Below are positions 35,501-46,025 of a stretch of DNA of 64,000 bases, piece by piece (position 1 is the stretch's first letter; each line of letters starts with the position of its first letter). The notes under the pieces were generated by a model that was given only the letters and a program-made list of their open reading frames with translations, was not told where the DNA came from and ran no database searches. Source of the DNA: Rhynchopus euleeides (taxonomy: Eukaryota > Euglenozoa > Diplonemea > Diplonemida > Diplonemidae). The position numbers and the translations under genes were made by a program. The stretch spans positions 2,108,001 through 2,172,000 of the forward strand of contig OY723266.1 in assembly GCA_963210315.1 (NCBI GenBank), written 5' to 3'.

Positions 35501-35759
35501 CGACGTCTTCACACAGGCCGCCTTCACAGCACAGAACAGGCACGTGGGCAAGAAGGTTCTGGTCTCTGCACGCAACGGGATGCTCAGCGTCGACCCCCCG
35601 TGGTTCGAGGCCTTCTCCTCCCCACGCCAGTACCTGTGGGGCCGTGCCACATCACACGCAGTCGTCCACTACAAGCGTGCCCTGGCATCGGCCTACCTAT
35701 CCCACGGTGCGGCTGTGCAGGCAGAGAACGGCGCACCTCTGTGGAACCCGCACAACTGA
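32598..35759 (+). CDS. L1: eight-TM protein fused to a class 3 lipase
   Basis: The 1053-residue intronless product has a predicted TM1 at about 75-93, then a roughly 280-residue domain with five N-x-S/T sites (N121, N202, N346, N361, N374) suggesting a lumenal or extracellular face. Seven further hydrophobic segments follow at about 378-399, 416-437, 454-478, 491-512, 529-553, 582-603 and 612-633. The C-terminal third is a Lipase_3 alpha/beta hydrolase: VAFRGSSNIENWKADF (oxyanion-side strand), GHSLGAA with nucleophile S915, RIVNENDVF with D969, and SHAVVHY with H1020. It should hydrolyse an acyl ester at a membrane, with the lipase probably cytosolic; the substrate is unknown. The 1+loop+7 TM plan recalls Wntless/GOST-like proteins (inferred from topology). 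The start at 32598 is the first ATG in frame after a pyrimidine tract ending in CGGCAG. L1 is the likely donor or partner of the conversion tract in L2. Confidence 0.85.
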   Translation: MSQMGGFRGVDPALLEQDTEMTELMQLHRDAWADGGEGCALPPTPDTTLGETRGNPNAVRHACVQQLEVMSQSTTRLLLLVALCTTVIVPIINSHWDSFTLKGSPLRMRYVDLPVSGSAPNATPAATVPCLVYTEWFSHDRIPLSSFGLLAPFEVSGGFKEGNAFPGAGDFKFDLQVMTRVTVVRTLACEERGDGSAGGAPNATEEWSSGGEGVWEDEFNVVAILAPPPKLATVSCDSHTGGSMFEASSVLPSFEFSNADAYGVPKGRASPTSTCTLDLCTMFFAMAGMTLQGNTAFGASPAPRALVDMHPLPKVVWHPAQGGCPQGGQGEVPTFRVDTFLYPTQNATADDLRHFQQMVANLSSGFEVDVLLANQSSIYIHSFIRGVAVFSLVMGAIFYRRVLKESADPLRPEHSLGMVGYWAVIFLANPFFILGAIPAEALVGYRVLRFVAEVLLLKPPVLFTAFSDAAGYCVIVVASASSLPAAAERRRIQAYFLGIFLTEVALEIALCISVGRVDAISEVNGTNMVAHAIAVLRSLMWMLISVRLVLAVFGCFGSCCGTVREHLQSLPYYASRDRQLSVRLIQLATGFIVLQLGLSMIMDMTTMRMDMNMMTIMAITVHLHVLTYCTMPVFLESSRGLPPSPCTTRWKVTRWKDEWFEWVRTTRGALTLYQFLSVEEEERFWAINRPVSSGQGNTQYSLLGDSVQPVLGMALDLGDAPVHFMNYEKGLWAVHLSAEAYKLDCFGAQVSAVAAALCVAACARDLEVGRVRGDSTDSQLLACFTRKAMEQVPLTMEAESRDFTLLRVLQKNGLQVTFGLALSGKYLTVAFRGSSNIENWKADFNVSRVPYREMTEVERASACCERSVPCVHRGFAQLWEGIAADVSETLADLAKRVAQGGGAGQHLTVMVTGHSLGAALATLCGYTLRREGWDVEVWAFGCPMLGNKAFQVEYDAAVRKCFRIVNENDVFTQAAFTAQNRHVGKKVLVSARNGMLSVDPPWFEAFSSPRQYLWGRATSHAVVHYKRALASAYLSHGAAVQAENGAPLWNPHN

Positions 35760-38197
35760 CCCCCTTGTCTGTTGTTTCGATCGTCATCATGTCACCTGTA
35801 CATGATGTGTGCAGCCCAGACACACACACGCCCTTCTTGCTCTTTTCGTTGTTTTGTCGACACATCCACACCAAACGCACACTACCGTGGCACCCCGTCA
35901 CCTGAACAGTCGCACAGCGCCACACATAGCCCCCCAGGTACTTGGATCGGCTTGGCCAGTTCATGTCTTGTGCCGAGGCAAGGGTGACCGCACCACCATC
36001 CTTGATGCCATGTGTCGGTGTTTGCATTTCAGCCCCCCTATTTATTCTATCGGTACGATCTTTCCATCCGACACCATCAGACCAGGACCTTGCAGGCCCA
36101 GGCTTGATCATCCCGGTTCTCCACAGAAGAGGGCCGTGAGCAGTACGCGGCGAAACCGGTGTCATGCCGTGTTGGGGAGTCCGTCAGGTGATTTTCCCTG
36201 TTCAGAGCTGACACGGCCTTAAAAATTATGTCACCACACACGCGTGAATCTCATGATAGTCGTGCAGAGTCCACCGAGCAGCTGCTCTTGAATGTGGGCT
36301 CCACTGTCCACCCCATTGTGGATCTTGCCACAGCCAAACCACTGCGCAGCTCGTGTATTGGATTGCAATGCAGGCGTGTCATCAATCTCTGCCTTATGCA
36401 ATTCGAACGCATCAGCTGGTCGCAAGAGGTGTGCAGAACCAGGCCGCAATTTTCTCCAATCCTCCTCCAATCCCCCTTGCAGCTGCCAGCCCAACAACAG
36501 AAGGACATGCCCGCATGGATCCCTCGCAAACCCACCTGAACCCTTCCCCTTCCATTCATGATTCGACACTCGTTTTTTTTGCCGTTTTCGTCATCCGTTC
36601 AGTGCCGCCCATTGGGTCTCTTCTCTTCCGCGGACCCGTTAGTCGTGCTGCGGGGCACTTCGGGTTCCGGGGGGGCCCGCAAAACGCCGCGGTGTGCAAC
36701 CGCCACGGCGGGCACGAGAGGTCCCAGAGGGGTGTGTTGCATGTTGCATGTGTCCTCCATCCACCCTATGCCCTTTATTTCAGTTCAGTAGCTCCGCGAG
36801 GCTTGCGCAGGCAGTGGCTGGGGTGGGTGCACACGGTGGTGGGATGAGGTGCAGATGTATCTCACGGACAGGGAACAACAACCAGGGAAAGTGAAGTCGT
36901 GACACTTTTTTGAACGTGCCATTTATTTTGTCCCGGGTTCATGCGAATCAACCATGGAAAAGCTGTTTCCTTTGCCTTGCTCTCGTTGGGGTTAGACTGT
37001 GCATTCGGACCCCCATGGCTTTGTGCATTGTGCCAATCCTTGCCACAGCGAAAATATGTCCCTTACCGGTGCTCGCCGTGCCTCTCTGCCCTCTTCGTTT
37101 CCTCAGGGAATAAAGCGAGATCGAAAATGCCACACACCAGCAGCCTAACCGCAGGTAGGTGGACCGAACTCTCGCATGCGGGTGTCGGGACATGATGCAT
37201 CGTATTCAGACGCTCTCGCCACCTGTCAGAACAGCACACCATACCATCATTATGAGTGCACCGCGGGGCTCGCATCGAGCAGGGGGTGGTCGATGCGTTG
37301 CTGCAAAGTGCATGAGCTCCGTTCGTCGAAGAACCTTGCCTTTGTGTGTTCAGTTTGGAGCACCTGCACTCTGTCTTCCCTGCCTGCCTATCTTCGCTCT
37401 ACCCTGGCCTTCCTGGCCGTGTGTGCCTCTTCTGACGGAGACGTCCCTGCCCCTGAAAATCAGCACCGCTGGAGGTGGAAGAAACGGCGTTCAACCCCAG
37501 GGAGTGTGTGTCTCGTCGGGTCACGCGATGGTCTTGTGTGTATTATGTGCCTCGTTGTGTTCTGGATCCATACCCCCGCAGATCGCGTGCCTGTTGCAGT
37601 TTGATTTTGTTGTTCGTAATGTTTCGACCTTCTCAGTCATGCCGGGGAGGGGCAGCGATTTTGGCGACAAACGCGGTGGCCTTGTCAGGGTTGTCCCTGG
37701 TTGAAGGGCCTGGTCCTGACTAGGTCACTGACCATGGGTACAGGGCAACCCCCCTCGTCAACCTGGTCAAAACCCTGACAAGGCCACCTGAAGACAAAGG
37801 CATAACCTCCACAGCAAGGCTGCGGGGAGTTCCTTTGTTATGCCCCGGCTTCCGGCTTTGACGACACAAACAACAAGCCCTGCTCGTATTCTTTTCGCAC
37901 ACTCCGTGTGAGCAGAAAGTCACGCACCCCACCGAGCAGCCAAATGTGCTCTCGGGCAGGCTAAGAGCGGTTGCTGGTGAACGGTGGTGTGACTTTCTGT
38001 TGTGCTATCATCATTCACTATATAATTCTTCGGCGCAGCCCCAACTTTATACCCCTGTGCGGATCATCTTATTTTTGCGAACACCCCACACGCCCCACCC
38101 CGGCAGGCTGTGCGCCATAGGGTGGTTCAGCATTCGAAGAACACCAACTCTCGCTCTCTCGTGACATTCACCTAGTTTGCATTCGGTTTTATTGGGG
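35760..38197. other. Spacer downstream of L1, no gene recognised
   Basis: Contains the small element copy at 37675-37788. The remaining open frames have no recognisable motif and no consistent codon bias. No RNA gene was recognised. Confidence 0.5.
37675..37788. mobile_element. MITE-like inverted-repeat element, copy 3 (short form)
   Basis: Starts GGTGGCCTTGTCAGGGTT and ends AAAACCCTGACAAGGCCACC, a nearly perfect inverted pair. At 114 bp it is shorter than copies 1 and 2 but keeps the GGTACAGGGCAACCCCCC part of the core, here in the opposite orientation. Confidence 0.75.
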
Positions 38198-38359
38198 GTA
38201 TGGAAATTTAGGCAAAATTAGCCAAAATTAGCCAATTTAGCCAGGTTTTTTGGCTGGGGAAAATAGTTGTCCAATTTTTGAAAAATTCGAAAAAAATCGA
38301 AAAAAACGCCTAACTGTTTTTAGCCACTACGGCTAGCCACAGTGGCTAAATTTCCATAC
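38198..38359. mobile_element. 162-bp AT-rich MITE-like element
   Basis: GTATGGAAATTTAG at the left is matched by CTAAATTTCCATAC at the right, a 14-bp perfect inverted repeat. The inside repeats TTAGCCA several times and has A/T-rich runs, unlike the GC-rich surroundings. It is non-coding and its family is unknown. A 16-bp palindrome TTTCGACATGTCGAAA lies about 25 bp outside its right end. Confidence 0.6.
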
Positions 38360-38728
38360 GGCCCTGGTGACCCGGGGTCCGAAATTTCGACATGTCGAAA
38401 AAATTTTTTTTGGCCAAAAAAAAATTTTTTTTTTGCACATAACACACCTGTGTGGTACGGGAAATGCTACGAGGAACGCGATGGACTCGGGACTGCTGCT
38501 GGCCTCTCTTGCTATGGTTTACTTATGTTTCGTGCTCCACCTGCTCCACCTCATTCTGCACTTCAGATGATCCACTTCACGTGGGTTACGGGGTTTGGGA
38601 CAACGATGATATGTTGTGTCCGACGACAAGGTAAGGTAAGCTCATCGAGGTACACCAAACCGGAGTTGTCAAATCAAAAAAGACACACCGCCCGAGAGGC
38701 AATTGGTGTGACACAACAGCGATGACAC

Positions 38729-39490
38729 AACCACTCTGCCCGAGGGGGCGCGTTTTTAGCGACCGAGACCTCCTCTCCTGACTGAGGGACACACGATCTG
38801 ACCGTCCGAGAGACGCAGCATTCTACCCTGCCCGAGGGGCACCCACTCTCCTGACCGAGAGACACGCAGTCTTGCCCGAGGGGCACCTGGTTTCCTGACC
38901 GAGACAATATTCTGCCCGAGGGGCACTCACTCTCCCGACCGAGAGACACGCAGTTTTGCCCGAGGGGCACCTGTTCTCCTGACCGAGACAATATTCTGCC
39001 CGAGGGGCACCCACTCTCCCGACCGAGAGACGCAGCATCTCGCCCGAGGGGCACCTGTTCTCCTGACCGAGACAAAAATTTTGCCCGAGGGGCACCTACT
39101 CTCCCGACCGAGAGACACGCAGTCTTGCCCGAGGGGCACCTGTTCTCCTGACCGAGACAATATTCTGCCCGAGGGGCATCCACTCTCCCGACCGAGAGAC
39201 GCAGCATCTCGCCCGAGGGGCACCTGTTCTCCTGACCGAGACAATATTCTGCCCGAGGGGCACTCACTCTCCCGACCGAGAGACACGCAGTTTTGCCCGA
39301 GGGGCACCCGTTATCCTGACCGAGACAAAACTATGCCCGAGGGGCACCCACTCTCCCGACCGAGAGACGCAGCATCTCGCCCGAGGGGCACCTGTTCTCC
39401 TGACCGAGACAAAAATTTTGCCCGAGGGGCACCCGCTCTCCCGACCGAGAGATACACAATCTTGCCCGAGGGGCACCAAATCCCGACCGA
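38729..39490. repeat. GAGGGGCAC tandem array 1 (alternating ~40/45-bp units)
   Basis: Units begin TGCCCGAGGGGCAC and alternate between a form ending CTGACCGAGACAATATT and a form ending CCCGACCGAGAGACACGCAG, giving a dimer of about 84-86 bp repeated roughly eight times. Open frames across it (for example minus 38674-39267) are repeat translations. Confidence 0.85.
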
Positions 39491-39944
39491 GAAGACGACC
39501 CTCACACCATGCTCGTGTCAGGTCTCAAGAGGGCCGAAGCCGCGGTTGAGGACAACAACACCCCCACGCACTGGTTCTAATAAATGACGGCGAGGTGCAC
39601 GGGGGGATCAGCACGAAGGAGGGGCGCAAAAAGATGGGGATGATGACGCCGTGGTGTTCAAGGTGGTCCTCCGCCGCTTATGAACGTGACAGCGGGACAG
39701 CGCTGCGCCCGTGGCCGCAGCGGATTGAGGACATTCCCATCAGCCATCGAGACTATCACCGCGCCTCGCCGAAAACCTGCTTCACGCTTGATCGCGCTCA
39801 AGGTTTCCAAACGCATACTTCAGCTGGAGGTTCCGTCACAGAGGCGCTGACAAAGGCGGGACCAAGAGCAACAGTCGGGTGCTGATAAATGGGTCGATAC
39901 TGATGCAGCAAAGTGACGTCAGTGATATCCAACTCCTACTTTCC
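39491..39944. other. Non-repetitive gap between the two GAGGGGCAC arrays
   Basis: About 450 bp without repeat units or recognisable coding motifs. Confidence 0.4.
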
Positions 39945-41110
39945 TGACCGAGACACGATCTTGCCGAGGAGCATCGGACCGAGACACCCACTTCTGCCTG
40001 AGGGGCACCTAGCCGAGACGCATTTTTCCTGCCCGAGGGGCATCTCGCCGAGACATTACCTGCCTGAGGGGCACCTGGCCACGACATACCTACAGCTTAC
40101 GCTTGCGGGGCACCCTGCCTGAGGAGCACCTGGCCAAGACATACATTTCCGCCTACGAGGCACCCTGCCCGAGGGGCACCTGGTCAAGACACACACTTCC
40201 GCCTACGGGGCACCCTGCCCGAGGGGCACCTGGCCAAGACAGACACCTCTGCCTACGAGGCACCCTGCCTGAGGGGCACCTGGCCAAGACATACACTTCC
40301 GCCTACGAGGCACCCTGCCCGAGGGGCACCTGGCCAAGACAGACACTTCCGCCTACGAGGCACCCTGCCCGAGGGGCACCTGGCCAAGACATACACTTCC
40401 GCCTACGAGGCACCCTGCCCGAGGGGCACCTGGTCAAGACACACACTTCCGCCTACGGGGCACCCTGCCCGAGGGGCACCTGGCCAAGACAGACACCTCT
40501 GCCTACGAGGCACCCTGCCCGAGGGGCACCTGGCCAAGACATACACTTCCGCCTACGAGGCACCCTGCCCGAGGGGCACCTGGCCAAGACAGACACTTCC
40601 GCCTACGAGGCACCCTGCCCGAGGGGCACCTGGCCAAGACAGACACTTCCGCCTACGAGGCACCCTGCCCGAGGGGCACCTGGCCAAGACATACACTTCC
40701 GCCTACGAGGCACCCTGCCCGAGGGGCACCTGGTCAAGACATACATTTCCGCCTACGGGGCACCCTGCCTGAGGGGCATCTGGCCGCGACATACACTTCC
40801 GCCTACGGGGCACCCTGCCTGAGGGGCACCTGGCCAAGACGCACATTCATGCCCGAGGGACACCGGGCCGAGACATTACATTCCCTGCCTGAGGGACACC
40901 TGGCCGAGACACATTCCTGCCGAGGGGCACTCACTCCCGACCGCGAGACGCAGGATTTTGCCTGAGGGGCACCTCCTCTCCTGACCGAGACACAACCCCG
41001 CCCAGCACAGTGCCGAGGGGCATTTACGCTTTCGACTGGAATACCGAGCCTGACCCGGGGAGACACAATCGTGCCACAATCGTGAGGGGCATACTCTCTT
41101 GATTGAGAAA
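39945..41110. repeat. GAGGGGCAC tandem array 2 with a 50-bp core array
   Basis: Between about 40095 and 40846 a very regular 50-bp unit (GCCTACGAGGCACCCTGCCC then GAGGGGCACCTGGCCAAGAC plus ten bases) repeats about 15 times with few changes. Degenerate GAGGGGCAC units flank it on both sides (39945-40094, 40847-41110) and resemble array 1 (CCGACCGAGAGACAC). A period of 50 is not a multiple of three, so the 239-codon plus-strand frame here reads three peptide phases in turn and is not a gene. Confidence 0.9.
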
Positions 41111-42805
41111 TACACCTTTTTTGCCCGAGCGACGGCACCTGAAGGCGGAAGGGTGGCCTGTCACACACAGCCTGCCAGATCCAGCTCGAGCACGGTGACG
41201 CGACGTGAGCTTTCCGAGGGCGACAGTTTTCGTGTACCAATGCAACGCCCCCGGACACGCCCCCGAGAAGCCGGCACGTCTGTCGTGCCCAGCTTATCTG
41301 CGCGAATGCCGACTACGCGCACCCCGGCGTCAAGCGGATGCCCGCACACGCCCCAAGCGGGGCATACTCCGTCGAAGCATAGTCTCCCTGCCGGGGGACA
41401 CACATTCAAGCCTGCATTATTCACAGGGGTCAGGGGGAGTTCCGGGCGTCTGTGGCCCGGTGTTGAGACGTACGACCTCACAGTTCCATGCAGGGAAGGG
41501 GAGCTGCTGACTGGACACCTGCGAGGTGCCGTGGGACATACACAGAGATCAGGTATCCAACACAGCCGAGACGCTCTCCCAAGCTGCACTGCTCGGGGAG
41601 CAAAAGAAGCAGCGACTGAGAGACGCGTCCGCATCGCCTGTGTCAGCGGTGCCGCCGCTGAGGGGGTCCACCGAAACCGCAGCCATGGCAGCGGGCCGAG
41701 ATCATTCCACAAGGTTGGGGGGCAGTCGGCCAGTCTTCCCGAGTACCCAGCAGCCTACTCGACAAGCCCGAACAGCGACTGCAGCGTGCGACAAGCTCCG
41801 GTCCGCGGGGACTCACCTCTCTCATTAAGAAGGCGACTCCGAGAATCCTTCTGGCATGCCCACACCTCCAGGGCCTCGAATTTCCTCACGCACTGGGAAA
41901 TACGCCCTCCACACTGAGTCCGGGCGTTACCACTGAATCGACGCCACGTGGGGCCACAGGGCCTCCGTTTGATGCGCTGTCTACGAGGCGGGCGATGGGG
42001 CAGGTACAGTGGGGATCAGCCCAGTGGGAAGGGGGCCGCAGGAACGTGTTGTCCACCGCTCGAGCGGAGTTCAGGAGACGACAGTGCGCGCGATCGCCCT
42101 CGTTCACCCAGAAGGGCCGGCACCTCTCACACCTACCCCTGGGCACTCCATGCAGCGTCTCCAGTGCGCCATGAAGAGGCGCGTTGGGCTTCACCCCGCA
42201 ACTCGCTCGCAGCCAGCGAAGACCGGAGAGGACACAGAGAGCCACAGAGCGATCGAGATCACGCCGGAAAGCACCGGGTGTTGGCCGGGCTCCCGAAGGG
42301 CGAGAGTTTAAGACGGCCGGACAGTAGACTGCTGCGGAGGAGCTGGGAGGCGAGTTTCAGACTGTGATTTCTCGATCCTTGATCCGCCGAGGGGGGGTGC
42401 ATGGGGCTGGGGGAGGTGGGGGGGGGGGGGGGCTGTCAACTGAAGCATCGGACGAAAACACGTGACATGTGGCCTACAGTAGGGCCACTGCACCTCTGCT
42501 GAGACCGATACGGGAAAAAAATCTCCCCCGCCCACGACCCCCACCCTGCCCAGCAACGCTTGTTGCCCCCAACCTATTACCCCCCTCCCCCCCTCCACCC
42601 GATTCTGGCAACAGGTCACGTCCACCACTCACACACCCCACCCCACCCCATGGGTGGGCTATGATCCGCGCAGGATCTCGCGTGTGCATCCCCACACAAA
42701 ACGTGGTCACCACACACACACAACCTCAACCCATCACAAGGCTACACCGCCACCACCACCACCCCATCGCCCCCCAGGAAGCGGGTCTCCCACCCCCACC
42801 CCTAA
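41111..42805. other. GC-rich region of unknown nature upstream of L2
   Basis: Open frames of 100-270 codons exist on both strands (for example plus 41099-41917), but I cannot assign any family. CNAPGH near 41240 is a weak resemblance to a zinc knuckle lacking its other Cys, so a decayed retroelement is possible but unsupported. From 42380 to 42800 the sequence turns into the C-run/CA-rich leader type seen before other genes here. Confidence 0.4.
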
Positions 42806-42844
42806 CGACCGCGACCTTCAGGAGGCAAGACGGCGTCGCTGCCC

Positions 42845-45800
42845 TTGATCTCCTCAGGGGCCTCAGGCTGCGAGGCCGGGGGGAGGGCGCATGGTGCGGA
42901 GCCAACCTGGTGCGAGCTTTTGGAGCTCGATGTTTCGAACAGCCCTAAGGGGCTGCCTGCGGGGCACCTCGACTCCCAACACGACACGCCTTCTCCTGGC
43001 ATCCGGCAGGCAGGCGTGATCCGGCTCGAGGTGACGGGGAAGGTTGCGAGCAGGGTCACCGCAGCGCTCATCCTCCTCTTCTCTGCCGTGTGCCCCCTCC
43101 TCGACTCCACAGCAGCATCCGCCTCCTGGGATCGCAGGGAGCTCCGCCCGGCTGTGCCGAGGGAGACCGACACATATGTCGTCCTCACCGCAGCGTTCTC
43201 TCCGGAGGAGGTGGGCGGGACACGCTTCGGGCTGATTTCGGAAACCCACCTCGACGTCGGCTTCTCCAGCTTCTGGGGAGGTGTGGGGGGTGCAGGCGAC
43301 GGGGCAGACGGGGCAGACCCCCAACCGCTCCCCAAATCGGATTTCTCCGTCCCGGTGGAGCTCATGATGCGGCTGTCCTACCAGAGGCAGTGCGGCGACA
43401 TCTCCCCCTCCGCCTCCTCTTCCTCCTCCTCCTCCGGCACCCCCGAGAGTCGCGGTGGTGCCTGGAATTTCACGGGAAATTGGGTCCCCTCCGGCAGCGT
43501 CACCTCACTCTTCGCCGAATTCGCCACAGGCACTGTGCACTGCACAGGGGGCAGATCCTGCGGCCTCTCCACAGGAAAGCTCCTCGGGATAAACACCGGC
43601 ATCGGCCCCAACGGGAATGGGCTGTTCGGGGCGAACCCTGTGAATGACAGTGCGCTCTTCTCGCCCCTCCCGGAGATCGCCTTCTGGGGGGACGTGCCCT
43701 GCAGTGCAGACTCCCCTGCCCTCCGTCTGGACCTATACATCTACGAGCCAGAGGGCCATGAGATATACTACGCCGAGCCAACCAAGGAGGACCTGATGGC
43801 GGACGTCCGCGGCATGTCGGAGGGCTTCCAGGAGTTCATCTCGCTGTCACAGCGCCTGGAGGGGGAGTTTATGGTTTCCCACATGAGGCTTTTCTTCCCA
43901 GCGCTCGCTGTGCGACTTCTCCTCAGCATCTCTTTGGTGGTTCACTGGCGGGCACACCGGAAGGCACTCCAGGGCTCGCTGGACCCGGTGCGGCCGGAGC
44001 AGATCTACACAGGGTGGTCGTTCCTCACGGTGCTGCTGCAGTGCAACCCGTTCTATTTCCTCTTCTCCCTGAGGGGTGACGTCTTCATCGGGTGCCCTGT
44101 GCTGCGCCTCCTGGTGGAGCTCCTCGCCACAAAGCCCCAGATTCTCTCCGAAACCCTCCTCTACGCAGGCTTCTACGCTGTGATGGTTGTGGCATTCGTC
44201 TCCCAGGCAACAGACTACGTCGCGGAGAAGCGCAAGGTGGTGACATGTTTCGCAGCAGTCTGCCTCGCCCTCCTGGGGGGCGACGTGCTGGTGTGTGTGG
44301 TGTGTGAGAGGGTGGCAACGCCTCCGGACCCATTCCAGATGGTGCAGGATGACGATACCTTCAATTCAGCCGTTATAGTCGCAGCGAGCTTCTTCCAGCT
44401 GGCAGTGTTCGGGTGTATCATCTTGAGAGTCTCCTTGGCGATGTTCGGAGGGACGGTGCTCTTCTGCAGGCTCTGCGGGATGTTTGGGACAGGGAAGCGG
44501 CTGCATTCGATGCCCTACTTCCTGACGCGGGACAGGCAGCATTCCTACCGGCTCATGCAGCTCCTCACGGTGATCGGGATAGCGAACTCCGTCTTTTCGT
44601 CAGTGGTGCTGCCGCATGGGAAGCTGATGTCTCCGAACACCGTTCTCTTCAAGCTGGTGGAGACCGTTGCTGTGCAGCATGTGATGGGCTTTTTCCTGAC
44701 CCCCGTGTTTCTGGAGTCGTCGCGTGGCCTGCCCCCATCGCCGTGCACCACGCGCTGGAAGGTGGCCCTCTGGAAGGACGAGTGGTTCGACTGGGTGCAC
44801 CAAACCCCCGGTGCGCTGACCCTCTACCAGTTCCTCTCGGTGGAGGAGGAGGAGCGCTTCTGGGCTATCAACAGGCCTGTGAGCAGCGGGCAGGAAAATG
44901 CGCTGTGCAGCCTGCTGGGCGGCCACGTGCAACCTGTGCTTGGCATGGCACTGGAGATGCGGGGCGGGTACGACAGCCTGCTGGGCGGTGTGCTAGGTGT
45001 GGAGGAGGCTGAGGCAGAAAGGAGGGAGGACGGGGAGGAGGAGGGGGGTGCCCGTGCTCCGCCGCACTTCATGAACTACGAGAAGGGGCTGTGGGCGGTG
45101 CGCCTTGCTGCGGAGGCGTATAAGCTGGACTGCTTCGGGGCGCAGGTCAGTGCTGTGGCTGCGGCGCTGTGTGTGGTGGCCTGCTCGGACCTTGGTGAAG
45201 CCCTTCACCCCGTCTCGGCCACCCATGGAGGCCGAGAGCCGGGACTTCACGCTGCTGCGCGTGCTGCAGAAGAACGGTCTGCAGGTGACGTTTGGACTGG
45301 CGCTGTCTGGGAAGTACCTCACGGTTGCGTTCCGCGGGTCCAGCAACATCGAGAACTGGAAGGCGGACTTCAACGTGTCGCGCGTGCCGTATTGGGAGAT
45401 GACGGAGGTGGAGCGGGCGTCGGCGTGCTGCGAGCGGAGCGTGCCGTGCGTGCACCGCGGGTTCGCACAGCTGTGGGAGGGGATTGCGGCGGACGTGTCG
45501 GAGACCCTCGCAGACCTCGCGAAGCGTGTGGCGCAGGGCGGCGGGGCGGGGCAGCACCTCACGGTGATGGTGACGGGGCACAGCCTCGGGGCGGCGCTGG
45601 CCACGCTGTGCGGGTACACGCTGCGGCGCGAGGGGTGGGACGTGGAGGTGTGGGCCTTCGGATGCCCGATGCTGGGGAACAAGGCCTTCCAGGTGGAGTA
45701 CGACGCGGCGGTGCGGAAGTGCTTCCGCATCGTCAACGAGAACGACGTCTTCACACAGGCCGCCTTCACAGCACAGAACAGGCACGTGGGCAAGAAGGTT

Positions 45801-46025
45801 CTGGTCTCTGCACGCAACGGGATGCTCAGCGTCGACCCCCCGTGGTTCGAGGCCTTCTCCTCCCCACGCCAGTACCTGTGGGGCCGTGCCACATCACACG
45901 CAGTCGTCCACTACAAGCGTGCCCTGGCATCGGCCTACCTATCCCACGGTGCCGACACCGCCTCCCTGCAGAGGATCGCTGTCGAGAAGCCCGGCAAGAA
46001 GCTGCTGAGGAACCCACTCGCCTGA
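42845..46025 (+). pseudogene. L2: frameshifted paralogue of L1 (membrane lipase)
   Basis: The first 2.4 kb reads as an L1-like protein: TM1 (VTAALILLFSAVCPLL), a long non-cytosolic domain, seven further membrane segments, then LESSRGLPPSPCTTRWK and the FLSVEEEERFWAINRP stretch shared with L1. Near 45200-45224, after ALCVVACSDL, the reading leaves frame; the lipase domain continues in the +1 frame to the stop at 46025 with Ser (GHSLGAA, codon 45582), Asp (45744) and His (45897) intact. About 65 bp present in L1 are missing at the break. No in-frame ATG occurs before the mid-protein VELMMRL, so the start is also lost, non-ATG or on an unseen exon; 42845 itself is TTG. The long open frames suggest recent inactivation. 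A tiny intron of 3n+1 bases at the break could restore it, but no convincing splice pair is seen. Confidence 0.75.
45225..45952 (+). repeat. Gene-conversion tract shared with L1 (34983-35710)
   Basis: Shifted by exactly 10242 bp, these 728 bases match L1 with only two differences that I can find (45368 C for T at 35126; 45393 T for C at 35151), the second changing Arg to Trp. Sequence on both sides diverges abruptly, and the left edge coincides with the frameshift in L2. Confidence 0.85.

Noticed and set aside
33681..35543. 620-codon antisense frame opposite L1, and similar antisense frames opposite L2-L4 and the ATG13-like gene (24228-25661)
   Set aside because: GC-rich codon use on the sense strand leaves antisense frames open; the translations are His/Arg/Pro-rich and resemble nothing.
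34943..35905. Out-of-frame 320-codon reading through the L1 lipase domain
   Set aside because: Shadow of the real frame; the same wrong-frame peptide appears at the end of the L2 open frame because of the frameshift.
40103..40822. 239-residue repeat protein in the 50-bp array
   Set aside because: A 50-bp period rotates through three reading phases, so the peptide is a by-product of the repeat.
38729..41110. CRISPR-like array
   Set aside because: The units are contiguous tandem repeats without unique spacers, in a eukaryotic context.
41161..42310. Decayed LTR retrotransposon with a zinc knuckle
   Set aside because: Only a CNAPGH fragment resembles a knuckle; no protease, integrase or RT motif and no LTR pair could be found.
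45204..45240. A mini-intron that would restore the L2 frame
   Set aside because: The GT-AG pairs available near the break are about 36-44 bases and either do not fix the frame or are implausibly short; the other genes are intronless.
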